Assembly: GCF_900107935.1 (NCBI RefSeq) | Contig: NZ_FNVG01000010.1 | Coordinates: forward strand, 107,220-171,219 | Direction: 5' to 3' | Length of the DNA stretch: 64,000 nucleotides | Origin: Vibrio hangzhouensis | GTDB taxonomy: Bacteria > Pseudomonadota > Gammaproteobacteria > Enterobacterales > Vibrionaceae | Part shown: positions 36,287 to 44,801 of the stretch, piece after piece | Layout: every line of letters starts with the position of its first letter | Numbering within the stretch: position 1 is the stretch's first letter | The notes under the pieces: generated by a model | Databases searched by the model: none | Told to the model about the DNA's origin: nothing | The model's input: only the letters and a program-made list of their open reading frames with translations | Made by a program: the position numbers and the translations under genes

Positions 36287-36304
36287 GGGAGGGTTTCCCC
36301 TCCC
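36287..36304 (-). terminator. Hairpin between ppiB and lpxH
   Basis: A 7-bp GC-rich stem (GGGAGGG / CCCTCCC) with a 4-nt loop lies between the two genes. The run after it on the minus strand is only TTT, so it may be a partial terminator or RNA-processing hairpin. Confidence 0.4.
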
Positions 36305-36312
36305 TGACACGA

Positions 36313-36807
36313 TTACTCGTGAATTGTTGTACCAGTGATGATCACTTCTTCAAGTGGTACGTCTTGGTGCATGCCCATTGAACCTGTGCTAACACCTTTG
36401 ATCTTATTAACGATGTCCATGCCTTCGACCACTTCACCGAATACACAGTAACCCCAACCATCCAGGCTCTCTGAACGGAAGTCCAGGAATGTGTTGTCAT
36501 TTACGTTGATGAAGAATTGAGAGCTTGCCGAATGTGGTTCCATAGTGCGAGCCATAGCAAGTGTACCCACTTTATTGCTCAGGCCGTTGTTTGCTTCGTT
36601 TTTAATTGGAGCGCGCGTTGCTTTCTCTTTAAGACCAGAAGTCATGCCGCCACCTTGGATCATGAAACCATCGATAACACGGTGGAATAGCGTGTTGTCG
36701 TAGAAACCATCGCGGCAGTACTGCGCGAAGTTAGCACTTGTTTCTGGTGCTTTTTCTTCGTTTAGTTGAATCTTGATGTCGCCGAAATTAGTGTGAAGGG
36801 TGATCAT
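36313..36807 (-). CDS. ppiB: Peptidyl-prolyl cis-trans isomerase B (cyclophilin)
   Basis: Cytoplasmic cyclophilin of 164 residues, the length of E. coli PpiB. It accelerates proline isomerisation during folding. Active-site elements are [14 protein letters not shown] (with the catalytic Arg), [12 protein letters not shown] and the WGYCVFGEV end region. There is no signal peptide, so it is the cytoplasmic PpiB and not PpiA. The ATG has AGGT upstream. It is divergent from cysS, separated by 242 bp. Confidence 0.95.
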   Translation of the reverse strand: MITLHTNFGDIKIQLNEEKAPETSANFAQYCRDGFYDNTLFHRVIDGFMIQGGGMTSGLKEKATRAPIKNEANNGLSNKVGTLAMARTMEPHSASSQFFINVNDNTFLDFRSESLDGWGYCVFGEVVEGMDIVNKIKGVSTGSMGMHQDVPLEEVIITGTTIHE

Positions 36808-37004
36808 GATGAGTACCTATTACGTGTTTTTTTATATTAGAAACTCCGATTCTAGCCTAACTGAGTGCACAAGCAAACGAAGAAAGCCAGTGAACAGAAA
36901 CTTAACGGGCGTTTTTTACCTGAACAGAGGTTAAAATCGTTTATTCTTCGAGCAAATTACAACATTTCTTCGCTTAATACCTCCATTCTGACAAGGATTA
37001 TGGT

Positions 37005-37010
37005 TATAAT
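37005..37010 (+). promoter_or_regulatory. Possible cysS promoter -10 element
   Basis: A perfect TATAAT hexamer lies 40 bp before the cysS ATG. The -35 region at 16-17 bp upstream is poor (TCCATT), so only the -10 is supported. Confidence 0.3.
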
Positions 37011-37049
37011 CGCCGTTACTTTGTAAACGTAATAATCCAGATAGAGATC

Positions 37050-38432
37050 ATGCTAAAAATATACAACACACTGACGAGACAAAAAGAGGAATTCAAACCT
37101 ATTCATGCGGGCAAAGTCGGCATGTATGTCTGTGGGGTCACTATTTACGATCTCTGTCATATTGGTCATGGTCGTACATTTGTATCGTTCGATGTTGTAT
37201 CTCGTTACCTGCGTTATGTCGGTTATGACTTGAATTTTGTTCGCAATATTACTGACATCGATGACAAGATCATCAAACGAGCGAATGAAAACGGTGAGTC
37301 GTGTGAATCGTTAACGGAGCGTCTGATCGGTGAAATGCACGCAGATTTCGATGCTCTGAACATGAAACGCCCGGATGTTGAGCCTCGTGCAACCGAGTTT
37401 ATTGCCGAAATCATTGAATTGGTAGAAAAGCTGATTGAACGTGGTTTCGCTTATGTTGCGGACAATGGCGACGTTATGTTCGAAGTTGCTAAGTTTGATG
37501 AGTACGGCAAGTTGTCCAAGCAGGATCTGGATCAACTTCAGGCAGGTGCTCGTGTCGATGTAGAGAGTGCGAAACGTAGCCCGCTTGATTTCGTACTTTG
37601 GAAAATGTCTAAACCTGGCGAACCAACGTGGGAATCACCATGGGGTGCTGGTCGCCCGGGATGGCATATTGAATGTTCCGCAATGAACTCTTCGATTTTA
37701 GGCAATCACTTTGACATTCACGGCGGTGGCTCTGACCTTCAGTTCCCGCATCATGAAAACGAAATTGCTCAGTCTTGCTGTGCTCATGGCACTCAATATG
37801 TTAATACATGGATGCATAGCGGAATGGTGATGGTAGACAAAGAGAAAATGTCTAAATCACTTGGCAACTTCTTTACCATCCGTGACGTGCTGGAGCACTA
37901 TGACCCAGAAACGGTACGTTACTTCCTGATGTCTGGCCACTATCGTAGCCAACTTAACTACAGTGAAGACAATCTCAATCAGGCTCGTGCGGCACTTGAG
38001 CGTCTGTATACTTCTCTTCGTGGTTTGGACATCAATGCCGAACCGACCGGCGGTGAGGAGTACGTGACTCGTTTTACCACTGCGATGAACGATGATTTCA
38101 ATACGCCAGAAGCTTATTCGGTGCTGTTTGACCTGGCTCGTGAGATCAACCGTCTGAAAACCGTGGATATGGAGCAAGCGAGCCAACTAGGCGCTCTAAT
38201 GCGCGAACTGGCTGATGTGATAGGCATTCTTTATCAGGATCCGGAAGCGTTTCTTAAGGGTGACGCAGGTGATGATGATGAAGTGGCTGAAATTGAAGCG
38301 CTTATCAAACTGCGTAATGATTCTCGTGCGTCAAAAGACTGGGCCAATGCCGATATGGCTCGTGACAAGTTGACCGAAATGGGCATTGTTCTGGAAGATG
38401 GTCCAGAAGGCACGACTTGGCGTCGTAAGTAA
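37050..38432 (+). CDS. cysS: Cysteinyl-tRNA synthetase
   Basis: Class I aminoacyl-tRNA synthetase, 460 residues (E. coli 461), attaching cysteine to tRNA-Cys. HIGH-type signature HIGH at 37-40, zinc ligand Cys28 in [20 protein letters not shown] with the second zinc Cys, HHENE with the His/Glu ligands, and KMSKS near residue 270. The C-terminal anticodon-binding region ends [12 protein letters not shown] tRNA-Cys gene is present at the right end of the window. Confidence 0.97.
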   Translation: MLKIYNTLTRQKEEFKPIHAGKVGMYVCGVTIYDLCHIGHGRTFVSFDVVSRYLRYVGYDLNFVRNITDIDDKIIKRANENGESCESLTERLIGEMHADFDALNMKRPDVEPRATEFIAEIIELVEKLIERGFAYVADNGDVMFEVAKFDEYGKLSKQDLDQLQAGARVDVESAKRSPLDFVLWKMSKPGEPTWESPWGAGRPGWHIECSAMNSSILGNHFDIHGGGSDLQFPHHENEIAQSCCAHGTQYVNTWMHSGMVMVDKEKMSKSLGNFFTIRDVLEHYDPETVRYFLMSGHYRSQLNYSEDNLNQARAALERLYTSLRGLDINAEPTGGEEYVTRFTTAMNDDFNTPEAYSVLFDLAREINRLKTVDMEQASQLGALMRELADVIGILYQDPEAFLKGDAGDDDEVAEIEALIKLRNDSRASKDWANADMARDKLTEMGIVLEDGPEGTTWRRK

Positions 38433-38440
38433 ATTTTCGT

Positions 38441-38470
38441 AGCCCTTGGCATGCCAAGGGCTTCTTTTTA
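38441..38470 (+). terminator. Terminator after cysS
   Basis: AGCCCTTGGCA and TGCCAAGGGCT form an 11-bp perfect palindromic stem followed by TCTTTTT. It lies 8 bp after the cysS stop. Confidence 0.85.
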
Positions 38471-38493
38471 AATTTCAGATTTGGTGTAACGTT

Positions 38494-39072
38494 TTGGCTC
38501 AGATGTATTTCTATTACTCTGCAATGAATGCAGGTAAGTCAACGACTCTTCTTCAGTCTTCTTTTAACTATCAAGAACGTGGTATGAATCCTTTAATCTA
38601 TACTGCAGCGTTGGATGATCGCTACGGCGTGGGATTGGTCAGTTCACGTATTGGTTTGCAATCAGAAGCGCAGTTATTTCAGCCGACGACTAATTTGTTC
38701 GATGATATTGCCACATTGAATGCGGCTGAGAAGCGTCATTGTATTTTAGTGGATGAATGTCAGTTCCTGTCTAAAGAGCAAGTATACCAATTGACGGAAG
38801 TGGTCGATAAGCTGAATATTCCAGTGCTATGTTATGGTCTGAGAACGGACTTTTTGGGTGAGCTTTTTGAAGGCAGTAGACATCTTCTTGCCTGGGCTGA
38901 CAAACTGATTGAACTGAAAACCATCTGCCACTGTGGTCGTAAGGCCAATATGGTGATTAGAACCGATGAACATGGCAATGCGATCGCTGAAGGTGATCAG
39001 GTGGCGATAGGTGGCAATGACAGATATGTTTCCGTATGTCGCCAGCATTATAAAGAAGCGCTGGGCAAATAA
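38494..39072 (+). CDS. tdk: Thymidine kinase
   Basis: Type II thymidine kinase, 192 residues, phosphorylating thymidine in the salvage pathway. P-loop SAMNAGKST (GKS at 14-16), LVDECQFL (catalytic Glu, Walker B) and a zinc ribbon (CHCGRKA and CRQH near the end). The start is probably the TTG at 38494, giving [16 protein letters not shown], which matches the N-terminus of the family; an ATG three codons on (38503) is the alternative. An in-frame start at 38446 would include the terminator stem and is rejected. Confidence 0.92.
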   Translation: MAQMYFYYSAMNAGKSTTLLQSSFNYQERGMNPLIYTAALDDRYGVGLVSSRIGLQSEAQLFQPTTNLFDDIATLNAAEKRHCILVDECQFLSKEQVYQLTEVVDKLNIPVLCYGLRTDFLGELFEGSRHLLAWADKLIELKTICHCGRKANMVIRTDEHGNAIAEGDQVAIGGNDRYVSVCRQHYKEALGK

Positions 39073-39092
39073 CGCCAATCAACTGAAGAACA

Positions 39093-39119
39093 AAAAAGGA
39101 AGCGAATGCTTCCTTTTTT
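39093..39119. terminator. Terminator after tdk
   Basis: AAAAAGGAAGC and GCTTCCTTTTT form an 11-bp stem around a GAAT loop, with T-runs on both strands. It serves tdk and the convergent epimerase gene. Confidence 0.85.
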
Positions 39120-39136
39120 AATGGCTTTCTGAATAT

Positions 39137-39979
39137 CTAGAGTGCGTCCAGCGTGTGATCATATTTAAAGCTATAACCTAGTCTCTGCAGTTTTTCACTG
39201 GATATGGTTTTATCGGGTTCTGAACTGACTAAGTTCAATGAAGTGTCCAGTCCGGCTGAACGTAACGCAGCTCTGTAGAAAGTGACCTTGTCACACGTAT
39301 TCGGTGTTGATGCGTTAACGACCGTTGCGTTGAGGTTTTCAAGACTGAAAATGATGGAGCCGATAGCGTCATCAAGATGCAACATGTTAGCCGCTGCCTG
39401 ATCGCTGATCGATTTTAACTTGGATGCAAAACGGGAAGGGTGGCGATTGGGGCCGAATAAGCCACTACAACGTATGATGACATAATCCAGGGTAGAGTTT
39501 CTAACGTGCTCTTCCGCCGTCAACATAATGATGGATTTTGCACTGAAGTCATCCCGACCTTTGGCAATGGGGAGTCTCGCCATGTCTTCGGTCATGATTT
39601 CCGCTCTGTCAGGATAGACAGAGGTTGAGCTCACCATGATGATTTTCTCTACACCAATCATTTTGGCTAATTGGCAAAGTAGATTCCATTGTGATGCATA
39701 TAAGGCACCACCTCCTTGTCTGAAGCCGGGAGGGAAACAGCCAATAAGTGTCTTAACATCCTTCGCCACCAGTTTATCAGCGAGGGACAAGATATCTTCT
39801 TCCTCTTTAACCTCATTGAGGTCGAGGCAAAAACCATCGAGTCCGGCGTCCGATAACTCTTCTACGCCTTGTTCGCTGGTGCGAGTAGGAATGACAGAAT
39901 AACCTCTGTTTGACAGTGATTTGGCCAAAGGTAAACCCAACCATCCCGCCCCTACAATGAGAATTTGATTTCCGTTCAT
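39137..39979 (-). CDS. NAD(P)-dependent epimerase/dehydratase-like protein (YeeZ-type)
   Basis: Extended SDR protein of 280 residues. The Rossmann motif GAGWLGLPLAKSL is near the start, followed by VSSTSVYPDR with the Ser and the conserved VY. The canonical YxxxK is replaced here by SAKSIIMLTAE-type sequence, as is common in the YeeZ group, so catalysis may differ from true epimerases. Substrate unknown. Its ATG is one base after the stop of the LysR gene upstream, so the two are co-transcribed. Confidence 0.8.
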   Translation of the reverse strand: MNGNQILIVGAGWLGLPLAKSLSNRGYSVIPTRTSEQGVEELSDAGLDGFCLDLNEVKEEEDILSLADKLVAKDVKTLIGCFPPGFRQGGGALYASQWNLLCQLAKMIGVEKIIMVSSTSVYPDRAEIMTEDMARLPIAKGRDDFSAKSIIMLTAEEHVRNSTLDYVIIRCSGLFGPNRHPSRFASKLKSISDQAAANMLHLDDAIGSIIFSLENLNATVVNASTPNTCDKVTFYRAALRSAGLDTSLNLVSSEPDKTISSEKLQRLGYSFKYDHTLDAL

Positions 39980-39980
39980 G

Positions 39981-40865
39981 TTATACGTCCTCGAAACGAT
40001 GCCTTAGTAGCTCTCTCAACCGCTTATGTCCGGGATCTCTACTTTTACTCGAGTGTTGAATCAGGTCAATGTTGCTGATTGCTGATATTTTCTCAAATTC
40101 TATAGGAACCCTCACTAACTTGCCTTGAGCTAGCGCTTCTTTTGCCATATAAGATGGTGCATACGTCCAGCCAAATCCCTCAATACACCACTCCATAATC
40201 ATAGCGTAACTGTCGGAATACCATACGTCGGGACTTAAGATTTGATGGAAGCTGCTCTTTTGTGAGCTACGCGAGCTGATTACTAGTTGCCGGTGCAAGC
40301 TAAGTATTTCAATGTGAGGGGAAATGGTATGCGCAAGAGGGTGGTCAGCCGCCACAAAGATGTCAAACTCAAAGGCTCCTACCACCTCAAAATCGAGAGA
40401 GAAGGGGATGACATGCTCACCGTAAACCAGACCGGATGTCGCACGTCCGGACTGAACCATTTCAATGATGTCCACGCTGCAAGCGAGTAAGCATTCTAGC
40501 TGTAAAGTGGGAAACTCACTGGCGAGATGTTTGAGTATTGGAGTGATTCGCTCAAGCGGAATACCTTCATCAACCGCCAGTACGATTGGTTGAATGTCTG
40601 TGACCGTCAGGCTGCTGACTAACTCTGACAAACGGTTGTGCTGAATCATAGCGGCTTTGGCATAGGGAAGAAGCTTATGCCCAGCATCTGTCAGTACCGG
40701 ATAGCGGCCACTGCGGTCGAACACCTCGACACCGCAATCTATTTCCAGATTCATAATATTCTGGCTGATGGCGGACTGCACCTTCCCGAGTTTTCTTGCG
40801 GCAGCGGAGAAGGAACCCGCTTCGACTGTGGTAATAAAGGCTTCAATCTGCTCAATACTCAACAT
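39981..40865 (-). CDS. LysR-family transcriptional regulator
   Basis: LysR regulator of 294 residues. The N-terminal winged helix-turn-helix (1-60) has SIEQIEAFITTVEAGSFSAAARKLGKVQSAIS, then a linker helix and an effector-binding domain typical of PBP type 2 (from about 90). It is divergent by 97 bp from a PACE-type efflux gene and upstream of the epimerase-like gene, so it may regulate both. In Acinetobacter AceR, a LysR protein, controls the PACE pump AceI in the same divergent layout. Confident on family; target inferred. Confidence 0.9.
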   Translation of the reverse strand: MLSIEQIEAFITTVEAGSFSAAARKLGKVQSAISQNIMNLEIDCGVEVFDRSGRYPVLTDAGHKLLPYAKAAMIQHNRLSELVSSLTVTDIQPIVLAVDEGIPLERITPILKHLASEFPTLQLECLLACSVDIIEMVQSGRATSGLVYGEHVIPFSLDFEVVGAFEFDIFVAADHPLAHTISPHIEILSLHRQLVISSRSSQKSSFHQILSPDVWYSDSYAMIMEWCIEGFGWTYAPSYMAKEALAQGKLVRVPIEFEKISAISNIDLIQHSSKSRDPGHKRLRELLRHRFEDV

Positions 40866-40962
40866 ATCAGTTTTCCTGATGTTATCTCGTTTTCTGATAC
40901 TTACAGCATAACGGATAATTGGCGTATTGGTACACAGAGTTTGAACGTATTGGGTTATCTAT

Positions 40963-41412
40963 ATGAACAATAAAGAAAGAATATTCCATGCCGTATTATT
41001 TGAAGCGTTGGCCCTTGCTATCATTATACCTATTGCATCTCTTGCAACGGGTAGTGGTTCAGTGCAACTGATGATTGTCGGAGTAGGGATGAGTGCTTTT
41101 ACTGTTGTCTGGAATTACATCTACAACCACTGGTTTGATAAATATGTCCCCGGAGATCGCAGTGAGCGAACAGTGCGGACAAGAGTAGCTCACGCTTTGG
41201 GTTTTGAAGCAGGATTGATTCTGTTTACCATCCCTGCTATCGCATGGTTTTTACAGGTTTCGTTGCTGACTGCGTTGCTGATTGAAGCCGGATTCTTGGT
41301 GTTTTTCTTCTTCTATACAACAGGCTTTAACTGGATGTATGACAGATGGCAACCTTACCAGCGCTTACTTGTTCGGATTGGAAGACGCGGTGACATTCAG
41401 CCCTTGCAATAG
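40963..41412 (+). CDS. PACE-family efflux transporter (AceI-like)
   Basis: Small four-helix inner-membrane protein, 149 residues, of the proteobacterial antimicrobial compound efflux family. ERIFHAVLFEALALAI holds the conserved Glu14 of the first helix, counterpart of AceI Glu15, which is needed for proton coupling. The two repeated halves each contain a W(N/D)xxYNxxFD-type motif (TVVWNYIYNHWFDKY and GFNWMYDRWQP). Known members export chlorhexidine and polyamines such as cadaverine. The ribosome-binding site is weak. Confidence 0.9.
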   Translation: MNNKERIFHAVLFEALALAIIIPIASLATGSGSVQLMIVGVGMSAFTVVWNYIYNHWFDKYVPGDRSERTVRTRVAHALGFEAGLILFTIPAIAWFLQVSLLTALLIEAGFLVFFFFYTTGFNWMYDRWQPYQRLLVRIGRRGDIQPLQ

Positions 41413-41474
41413 GGAGAACTGACCACAGCGGCATGGATATGCCGCTGTGTGTTTGAATGGTTTTTAACTAAGAA

Positions 41475-41708
41475 CTAAGAACTAAGAACGCGCAGTACGC
41501 GATCCGCATGTTCAGCAACCTCAATTCCCTCATCCGTCAGGTAACCACCATCTGGAAGGGTACACAGTCCTTTATCAAACAGTCTTTGGACTGCTTTTTG
41601 CATCTCTTCACTCGCATCATGATGAACTTTGATACCGGTTGCCGCACTACTAAGGTCAAACTGTAGCAGCAGATTCATTTCAGAAAGATGCTCTTGATTG
41701 AATTTCAT
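41475..41708 (-). CDS. TIGR02647 family small protein
   Basis: Conserved protein of 77 residues: MKFNQEHLSEMNLLLQFDLS, then GIKVHHDA and GGYLTDEGIEVAEHA. These motifs are characteristic of the TIGR02647 family found in Vibrio and Pseudomonas. A winged-helix-like fold is plausible but function is unknown. The ATG at 41708 is preceded by AGAGGC at 6 bp; the longer in-frame start at 41768 has no ribosome-binding site. Confidence 0.78.
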   Translation of the reverse strand: MKFNQEHLSEMNLLLQFDLSSAATGIKVHHDASEEMQKAVQRLFDKGLCTLPDGGYLTDEGIEVAEHADRVLRVLSS

Positions 41709-41936
41709 TGAATTGCCTCTTGGTTGAGATTCTTCTCTCAACATAGTGGGGATCGCTTTCGTTGACAATCGCAGAGTTAATAAAGTGTTAGCTTGCGCCG
41801 CCTTATTAATGTGAATCGACGAATTTTTGAATGAAGTGGATGAAACGTAACCGGTTGAACACCCTTACAATGTATTTTGTCTATAAATTTGAATATAGTT
41901 CTAAGCTCACTATTGGCCAAGTTGGCATGAAGTTTA

Positions 41937-41965
41937 CCTAGGGCTTAGATATGTCCTGGGTTTTT
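41937..41965 (+). terminator. Terminator-like hairpin just before the lipoprotein gene
   Basis: CCTAGGG and TCCTGGG pair over seven positions (two G-T), followed by TTTTT directly before the AGGAG ribosome-binding site at 41966. It could attenuate the downstream gene. Modest evidence. Confidence 0.35.
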
Positions 41966-41975
41966 AGGAGAGTAG

Positions 41976-43178
41976 ATGTCTACGGGCAAATTAGCAGTAG
42001 TATTGATGTGTGTTTTGGGGATTACCTCGTGTGCGAGCACACCAACAACGAATGATTCTCAGGCGAACCTTAGTCCTGAAGAAGTTCGGCTAACCAGAAG
42101 TAAGGTGTTCAGTGAAATTTCGGACACGTACACCACTTGGTCAAAGAAACTGGAGGGGTCGGAATCACTTCGAATCTACGCGCCAGAGAACTACCGTGAC
42201 ATGATGTCGTCCTGGAAAAGCGCACACGATTTGTTTATCGAGATGAGAAAAGATCCGAACCAAGTCGATAGTAAGCACTCAGTGTTCTCCAGCGAAACCT
42301 ATGCAGTGGCATTTCGTGATAGGATCAATTCGGTAGAGTACAACTACAGTGCTATACAAGGCTTGAAGACACAGGCAGATGTTCTGCTGGAACCGGCAAT
42401 GACTCAGATGGCTTATCTCATCGAGATTGAGGCTGGACGTTATTTCAAGCATGCGATGAATAACCTCAATCGCAGTTATCAAAGATTGTTTGAATATCTG
42501 GTGGTCTCAGAGGTGGAACATGCGGAGAGCTATCAGGATATCTTTCTGGATAATGCCAAAACACTAGAGGTGAGAGTCATAGAGGCGATTTATGTTAAGC
42601 CTCTGGAACAGAGATTGCTCGATCTATCTAAAGCCAGACATAACGTTCTGGCACCGGTGAGCTTTGGCTATGTTGAACAGGGCATTAAAGAGCTAGGTAA
42701 CTATGTTTCGCATTCGCCACGACACTTTGATGACATTCAACAACAAGTCGATCGAATTAACTTCCAGTTCAGGCGTCTGGAATCAGTGGTTAAAGAAGTG
42801 ACGAAGCTGGTCAGTATTGAGAAGTCTCAATTCGAACCAGTTGTGCTAGAGGCTGAATCTCGATTGCACAAAATATCATCGGTGGCCAAAGGCAACGATT
42901 ATCGTGACCAACCGTTGTTAGCACAGTCTGAACGTATTGCTCATGACGTTGAAGCATTAAAGCGTGCAGATCGATCCAAGTCGCTGCAAAAAGAGAACGA
43001 GTTCTTAAAGAAAAAAGTCGCATTACTTGAGAAGCAAAACGAAGCTCACGTTCTCGCCACTGAACAGTTTACGCCAGACACTCAGCAAGTATTAGACAAA
43101 GCTGCGCAAAATAAAGCAGAAATAGAAGCTCTCAAAAAGCTGGTCTCTGCTTTACAGCAACAAGCCGATAACTCTTAG
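41976..43178 (+). CDS. Coiled-coil lipoprotein, unknown function
   Basis: Lipoprotein of 400 residues with lipobox GITSC (Cys19). The rest is almost wholly helical by composition, with long charged heptad stretches. The C-terminal 90 residues (from about SLQKENEFLKKKVALLEKQ) form a strong coiled coil ending ALKKLVSALQQQ. I do not recognise a family. AGGAG lies 6 bp before the ATG. It appears monocistronic, with a hairpin before it and a terminator after it. A periplasmic structural or trafficking role is possible but unsupported. Confidence 0.75.
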   Translation: MSTGKLAVVLMCVLGITSCASTPTTNDSQANLSPEEVRLTRSKVFSEISDTYTTWSKKLEGSESLRIYAPENYRDMMSSWKSAHDLFIEMRKDPNQVDSKHSVFSSETYAVAFRDRINSVEYNYSAIQGLKTQADVLLEPAMTQMAYLIEIEAGRYFKHAMNNLNRSYQRLFEYLVVSEVEHAESYQDIFLDNAKTLEVRVIEAIYVKPLEQRLLDLSKARHNVLAPVSFGYVEQGIKELGNYVSHSPRHFDDIQQQVDRINFQFRRLESVVKEVTKLVSIEKSQFEPVVLEAESRLHKISSVAKGNDYRDQPLLAQSERIAHDVEALKRADRSKSLQKENEFLKKKVALLEKQNEAHVLATEQFTPDTQQVLDKAAQNKAEIEALKKLVSALQQQADNS

Positions 43179-43201
43179 AGTTTCGATTTGGACACCTTTA
43201 G

Positions 43202-43228
43202 ACGCCGCTTCAAGCGGCGTTTTTTTTA
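43202..43228 (+). terminator. Terminator after the lipoprotein gene
   Basis: ACGCCGCTT and AAGCGGCGT form a 9-bp stem followed by eight T. Confidence 0.9.
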
Positions 43229-43444
43229 CTTACAACTCTGGGGTTTTGAGAGTCCCATTTATCCTTTTCATTTATGAGAAATAAGCCTTTATTATTGAAA
43301 GAGGGCAAAGATTCCTTACCCGCAAACCATTTCGCTCACTCGATTTTTCACCTGTCAAGAACCTTGGTATAAAAATGATAAATAGGACTTGCTTTATTTA
43401 TCGATTGGGGTGATTATCCGCGCCAATTCGATATGTAACCAAAT

Positions 43445-44302
43445 ATGTATAAGAGCGAAATGGAAATGAATCAATTTGATGCCTTGCTGCCTCCTCAAAT
43501 GGCAGAACGTGCTGCTGAAGCTGGTGTAGGTAAAGCAACAAAAGACCCAATGAAGTCTTTTTTACTGGCTATTACGGCTGGATTGCACATAGGTATCGCG
43601 TTTATTTTTTATACCACGATTACAACTGGCGCAGGTGATCTTCCCTGGGGACTGACTCGTTTTATGGGAGGACTGGCATTCAGTTTAGGTTTGGTGCTAG
43701 TTATTATTACTGGTGGGGAGCTGTTTACCAGTTCTGTGTTGACGCTGGTGGCGCGTGCAAGTGGCAAAATCACCTGGCGTTCGCTATTCAAAAACTGGGT
43801 TGTGGTTTATCTGGGCAATATGCTTGGCGCTCTGTTTCTTGTGGGGATCATGCTGACCGCAAAACAGTACATGTTTGATGGCGGACAAGTTGGACTCAAT
43901 ACGATGCATATAGCTCAACATAAACTTCACCATGGCTTTTGGCAGGCCGTTGCACTGGGTATTATGTGTAATGTTCTGGTGTGTATCGCTGTATGGATGA
44001 CGTTCAGTGGTCGTACGCTGACAGACAAAATCATTGTTATGGTTTTGCCGGTTGCCATGTTCGTATCGGCGGGTTTTGAACACTGTATCGCCAACATGTT
44101 TCAGGTTCCAATGGCTATCGGAATTAAGAATTTAGCCTCTCCCGAGTTTTGGCAAATGATTGGGGCGTCACCAGCTGAATTTGCTGATTTGAACGTGATG
44201 ACCTTTGTGGTCAACAACTTAGTTCCGGTGACATTAGGCAACATTATTGGTGGTGGTGTCTTTGTGGGCATGCTTTATTGGCTCATTTACCTAAGAGATT
44301 AA
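43445..44302 (+). CDS. focA: FocA/formate-nitrite transporter family channel
   Basis: Pentameric inner-membrane channel of the FNT family, up to 285 residues. An N-terminal amphipathic segment (FDALLPPQMAERAAEAGV) precedes six helices. The conserved central His is in GFEHCIANMF, and GGELFTSSVLTLVARASGK is the omega-loop helix with the family GxELFT motif. Expected substrate is formate, but nitrite or hydrosulfide cannot be excluded. Three in-frame ATGs (43445, 43460, 43466) are possible starts and none has a strong ribosome-binding site. No pyruvate formate-lyase gene is adjacent. Confidence 0.88.
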   Translation: MYKSEMEMNQFDALLPPQMAERAAEAGVGKATKDPMKSFLLAITAGLHIGIAFIFYTTITTGAGDLPWGLTRFMGGLAFSLGLVLVIITGGELFTSSVLTLVARASGKITWRSLFKNWVVVYLGNMLGALFLVGIMLTAKQYMFDGGQVGLNTMHIAQHKLHHGFWQAVALGIMCNVLVCIAVWMTFSGRTLTDKIIVMVLPVAMFVSAGFEHCIANMFQVPMAIGIKNLASPEFWQMIGASPAEFADLNVMTFVVNNLVPVTLGNIIGGGVFVGMLYWLIYLRD

Positions 44303-44348
44303 TCTGCGATCCGATTCAATTAGGCAAACTGGTACACGGTATTGAGCT

Positions 44349-44388
44349 AAAAGCGCGTTTTGACCCTTTAGAGTCAAACGCGCTTTTT
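44349..44388. terminator. Bidirectional terminator after focA
   Basis: AAAAGCGCGTTTTGA pairs with most of GTCAAACGCGCTTTTT, with extended T/A-runs on both sides. It serves focA and the convergent small gene. Confidence 0.85.
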
Positions 44389-44397
44389 GTTTGGGGG

Positions 44398-44556
44398 CTA
44401 TCCCAACAGCTCCCCAGTAGACAAAGTGTCGGACATCTCTCTATCCTTGGTGCTATCAAGGTCGTTAGCAGACAGCGCTTCCGGTGTACAGATGAGCCAG
44501 TTTTTGGCGTCATCCTCGGTTAACAGCTGGGAATTGAGTACCATCAGTGATGCCAT
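44398..44556 (-). CDS. Small hypothetical protein, strong ribosome-binding site
   Basis: Predicted 52-residue acidic protein (MASLMVLNSQLLTEDDAKNW...). A perfect AGGAGG lies 7 bp before the ATG at 44556, which is the main evidence that it is translated; the longer frame from 44628 lacks one. The sequence has no signal peptide, membrane helix or known motif. It ends at a strong shared terminator, supporting an independent short transcript. It follows a 245-bp gap that holds paired DnaA boxes. Confidence 0.55.
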   Translation of the reverse strand: MASLMVLNSQLLTEDDAKNWLICTPEALSANDLDSTKDREMSDTLSTGELLG

Positions 44557-44737
44557 CGTTCGTCCTCCTGACGATTTATCTGATTCTTTGAACTGACATA
44601 TCTTCAGGCTTTTACGCAAAGCCTGCACATAAAATAACCAGCATTCATGACGCCACTGTTAACGCTAGATGACGTCTGCACACATTTACACTATATCTAG
44701 TGGCCGCATTACAAAATTTCCATAAACTCAATAAGTT

Positions 44738-44764
44738 GGTTATCCACATATCCTGTGGATAACC
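44738..44764. promoter_or_regulatory. Inverted pair of perfect DnaA boxes
   Basis: TTATCCACA (44740-44748) and its inverse TGTGGATAA (44754-44762) are 5 bp apart; the inverted repeat extends to 11-bp arms. Each matches the strict E. coli DnaA box. It lies between the end of the FetB-like gene and the small gene. It is not followed by a T-run, so it is a poor terminator. Confidence 0.6.
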
Positions 44765-44801
44765 TGGTTTAAATTGGGTGTGTAACATAAACGCGCCTGA
44801 T

